From Euonymus europaeus (lineage: Eukaryota > Streptophyta > Magnoliopsida > Celastrales > Celastraceae): a stretch of 64,000 bases of DNA. The notes below the pieces were generated by a model that did no database searches, was not told the origin of the DNA, and worked only from the letters and a program-made list of their open reading frames with translations. Location: the NCBI GenBank assembly GCA_963580455.1, contig OY756967.1, positions 10,190,501-10,254,500 of the forward strand, written 5' to 3'. Within the stretch, counting starts at the first letter, position 1, and each line of letters begins with the position of its first letter. The position numbers and the translations under genes were made by a program. Positions 63,186-64,000 of the stretch are shown one piece after another.

Positions 63186-64000
63186 GATGGTCCGAAATTG
63201 GTCAACTCTCTCTATGCAGGAGCTTTTAACAGTTTTCTCCATTTGTCATAGAAACTTGGGATTTTAGCATCGAAATTATCTAGGAAGCTTAGACTCATGA
63301 AATTTGATATAGAAGAACAATAAAAAGTGTACACCGAGCAACTTTAATTGTCCGAAGTTGCTCAACTCTCTCTATGGAGGAGCTTTTGAATGTTTTGTCC
63401 ATTTGTCATAGAAAGTTCGTCTTTTGCCATCGAAATCATCTTGGAAGCATATACTCATAAAATTTGACATAGATGAACATTAAAAAGTGTACACCAAGGA
63501 ACTTTGACAGTTCGAAGTTGCTCAACTCTCTCTATTGAGGAGCCTTTGAATGTTTTGTCCATTTGTCATAGAAAGTTGGTCTTTTGCCATCGAAATATTC
63601 TTGGAAGCTTATACTCATAAAACTTGACATAGATGAACATTAAAAGGTGCACACCGAGCAACTTTGATAGTCCGAAGTTGCTCAACTCTCTTTATGGAAG
63701 AGCTTTTAACGGTTTTGTCCATTTGTCATAGAAAGTTAATGTTTTGGCATCGAAATAATCTTTGAAGCTTATACTCGTAAAATTTGACTTAGTAGAACAA
63801 TATAAAGTGTACACCGAGCAACTTTGATTGTCCGAAGTTGCTCAACTCTCTCTATGGAGGACCTTTTAACGGTTTTGTCCATTTGTCATAGAAAGTTGCT
63901 CTTGTGGCATCGAAATAAACTTAGAAGCTTATAATCATAAAATTTGACATAGAAGAACATTAAAAAGTTTACATCGACCAACTTTGATAGTCCGAAGCTG

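Larger units (their letters stand above)
53902..64000 (+). repeat. Satellite array block 3, about 160-bp monomer
   Basis: About 63 monomers, same orientation as blocks 1 and 2, continuing past the window end. Monomers here include diverged forms not seen further left, such as AATATAAAGTGTACACC (near 59160 and 63800), AAAAGGTGAATACCGAGCAG (near 59803 and 61723) and a 4-bp-deleted monomer GTTGCCTCTCTC near 58722. No gene seen. Confidence 0.97.

Noticed and set aside
1..64000. CENP-B box in the satellite
   Set aside because: I looked for the TTCG-N4-A-N2-CGGG core on both strands of several typical monomers and found no match. The TTCG on the minus strand (from CGAAATAATC) lacks the CGGG half.

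Overview
The window is repetitive DNA from a plant nuclear genome, probably a eudicot centromere or pericentromere. I see no host protein-coding gene, rRNA or tRNA gene. About 49.4 kb of the 64 kb is one satellite family with a monomer of about 160 bp. It lies in three blocks (1-28137, 40429-51597, 53902-64000), all in the same orientation. The blocks are separated by two transposable-element insertions, each flanked by a perfect 5-bp target-site duplication. The species cannot be named from the sequence alone.

The satellite has nucleosome-scale monomers. Most carry a HindIII site (AAGCTT), many carry the 8-bp palindrome GTGTACAC at the monomer boundary, and many carry a 9-bp dyad (GAGCAACTT, 10-nt spacer, AAGTTGCTC). 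Neighbouring monomers differ clearly, but whole multi-monomer blocks recur almost unchanged, which is higher-order repeat (HOR) structure. The periods I can trace are 1278 bp (8 monomers), 3038 bp (19), 1120 bp (7), 1914 bp (12) and about 1920 bp (12). A 7824-bp offset (49 monomers) also relates 1279-4720 to 9103-12544. Different parts of the array therefore expanded separately.

The first insertion (28138-40428) is nested. The outer element is a roughly 1.9-kb minus-strand LTR, TGTTGG...CCAACA, probably a Copia-type solo LTR, flanked by ACTTT. Inside it, at 29750-40139 on the minus strand, is an Athila-type Ty3/gypsy retrotransposon. It has a 1528-bp 5' LTR, a tRNA-Asp-type primer binding site, a leader with a series of small hairpins, gag-protease, RT/RNase H/integrase, an env-like third ORF, a polypurine tract and only the first 39 bp of the 3' LTR. 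The gag-pol frame and the env-like frame are each broken by a single in-frame TGA and otherwise read through.

The second insertion (51598-53901) is a 2304-bp solo LTR, probably Ty3/gypsy of Del/Tekay type, flanked by GTCAA. It contains palindromes and two families of short tandem repeats.

Inferred order of events: the satellite expanded into HORs; a Copia-type element inserted and shrank to a solo LTR; Athila inserted into that LTR and later lost most of its 3' LTR; the gypsy element inserted separately and recombined to a solo LTR. Some HOR duplications, such as the 1120-bp pair with one difference seen, look very recent. I found no convincing new protein system. The most distinctive signals are the mosaic HOR architecture, the dyad-bearing monomers and the covarying hairpins in the Athila leader.
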